A stretch of 5,216 nucleotides of DNA, taken from Microcaldota archaeon. Its GTDB lineage: Archaea; Micrarchaeota; Micrarchaeia; Micrarchaeales; CABMGC01. The position numbers and the translations under genes were made by a program. The notes under the pieces are model-generated. The model searched no databases, was not told the origin of the DNA, and worked only from the letters and a program-made list of their open reading frames with translations. Shown piece by piece: positions 5,197-5,216 of the stretch (positions are counted from its first letter, which is position 1; each line of letters begins with the position of its first letter). The DNA lies in contig JAJZEU010000031.1 in NCBI GenBank assembly GCA_021805625.1, positions 1 to 5,216 on the forward strand, in the 5' to 3' direction.

Positions 5197-5216
5197 ATGA
5201 AGACAGTTTTTGAAGA
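5197..5216 (+). CDS. Start of a downstream gene (partial, product unknown)
   Basis: ATG at 5197 opens a frame reading M-K-T-V-F-E before the window ends. It is preceded by CAGGTG at 5185-5190, one of the best Shine-Dalgarno matches in the window, with a six-base spacer. The start lies 26 bases after the BtpA-family stop, so the genes may be co-transcribed. Too little is present to name a product. Confidence 0.45.

Overview
The window looks archaeal. The evidence is an archaeal-type SecY, a DUF929-family secreted thioredoxin-like protein, a V4R-domain protein, a BtpA-family TIM-barrel protein, and TATA-type promoters about 25 bases before the inferred transcription starts. DUF929 proteins are known mainly from acidophilic archaea (Sulfolobales, Thermoplasmatales and ARMAN/Micrarchaeota-like lineages). 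An acidophilic archaeon, possibly a small-genome DPANN member, is therefore my best guess, but I cannot fix the taxon from the sequence.

Layout from left to right. Bases 1-54 probably hold the first 18 codons of a minus-strand gene, diverging from the rest through a shared AT-rich promoter region (about 91-133). Bases 152-1741 hold a two-gene operon with a 9-base gap. The first gene encodes a membrane-anchored exported protein with a CxxC thioredoxin-like site (DUF929). The second encodes a small polytopic membrane protein whose only cysteines form a Cys-Gly-Cys motif. A 173-base gap with a promoter leads to a 352-residue protein that has a very basic N-terminal tail, one intact V4R domain and a second, cysteine-less V4R-like repeat. 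The secY promoter overlaps the end of that gene. secY (coding through 4479) has its conserved N-terminal sequence encoded upstream of the first ATG in the same frame, but no standard start codon is available there. A 178-base gap contains an interrupted palindrome and the promoter for a BtpA-family gene (4658-5170), which is AT-richer than its neighbours and ends about 90-100 residues short. A new gene appears to begin at 5197, with a good Shine-Dalgarno sequence, and runs off the window.

Functionally, the first pair suggests an extracytoplasmic thiol/disulfide module (inference). SecY is the core protein-export channel. The V4R and BtpA families were both named from photosynthesis work, but nothing here indicates photosynthesis. 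No RNA gene, CRISPR array or insertion sequence was recognised. No stretch longer than 300 bases lacks a gene.
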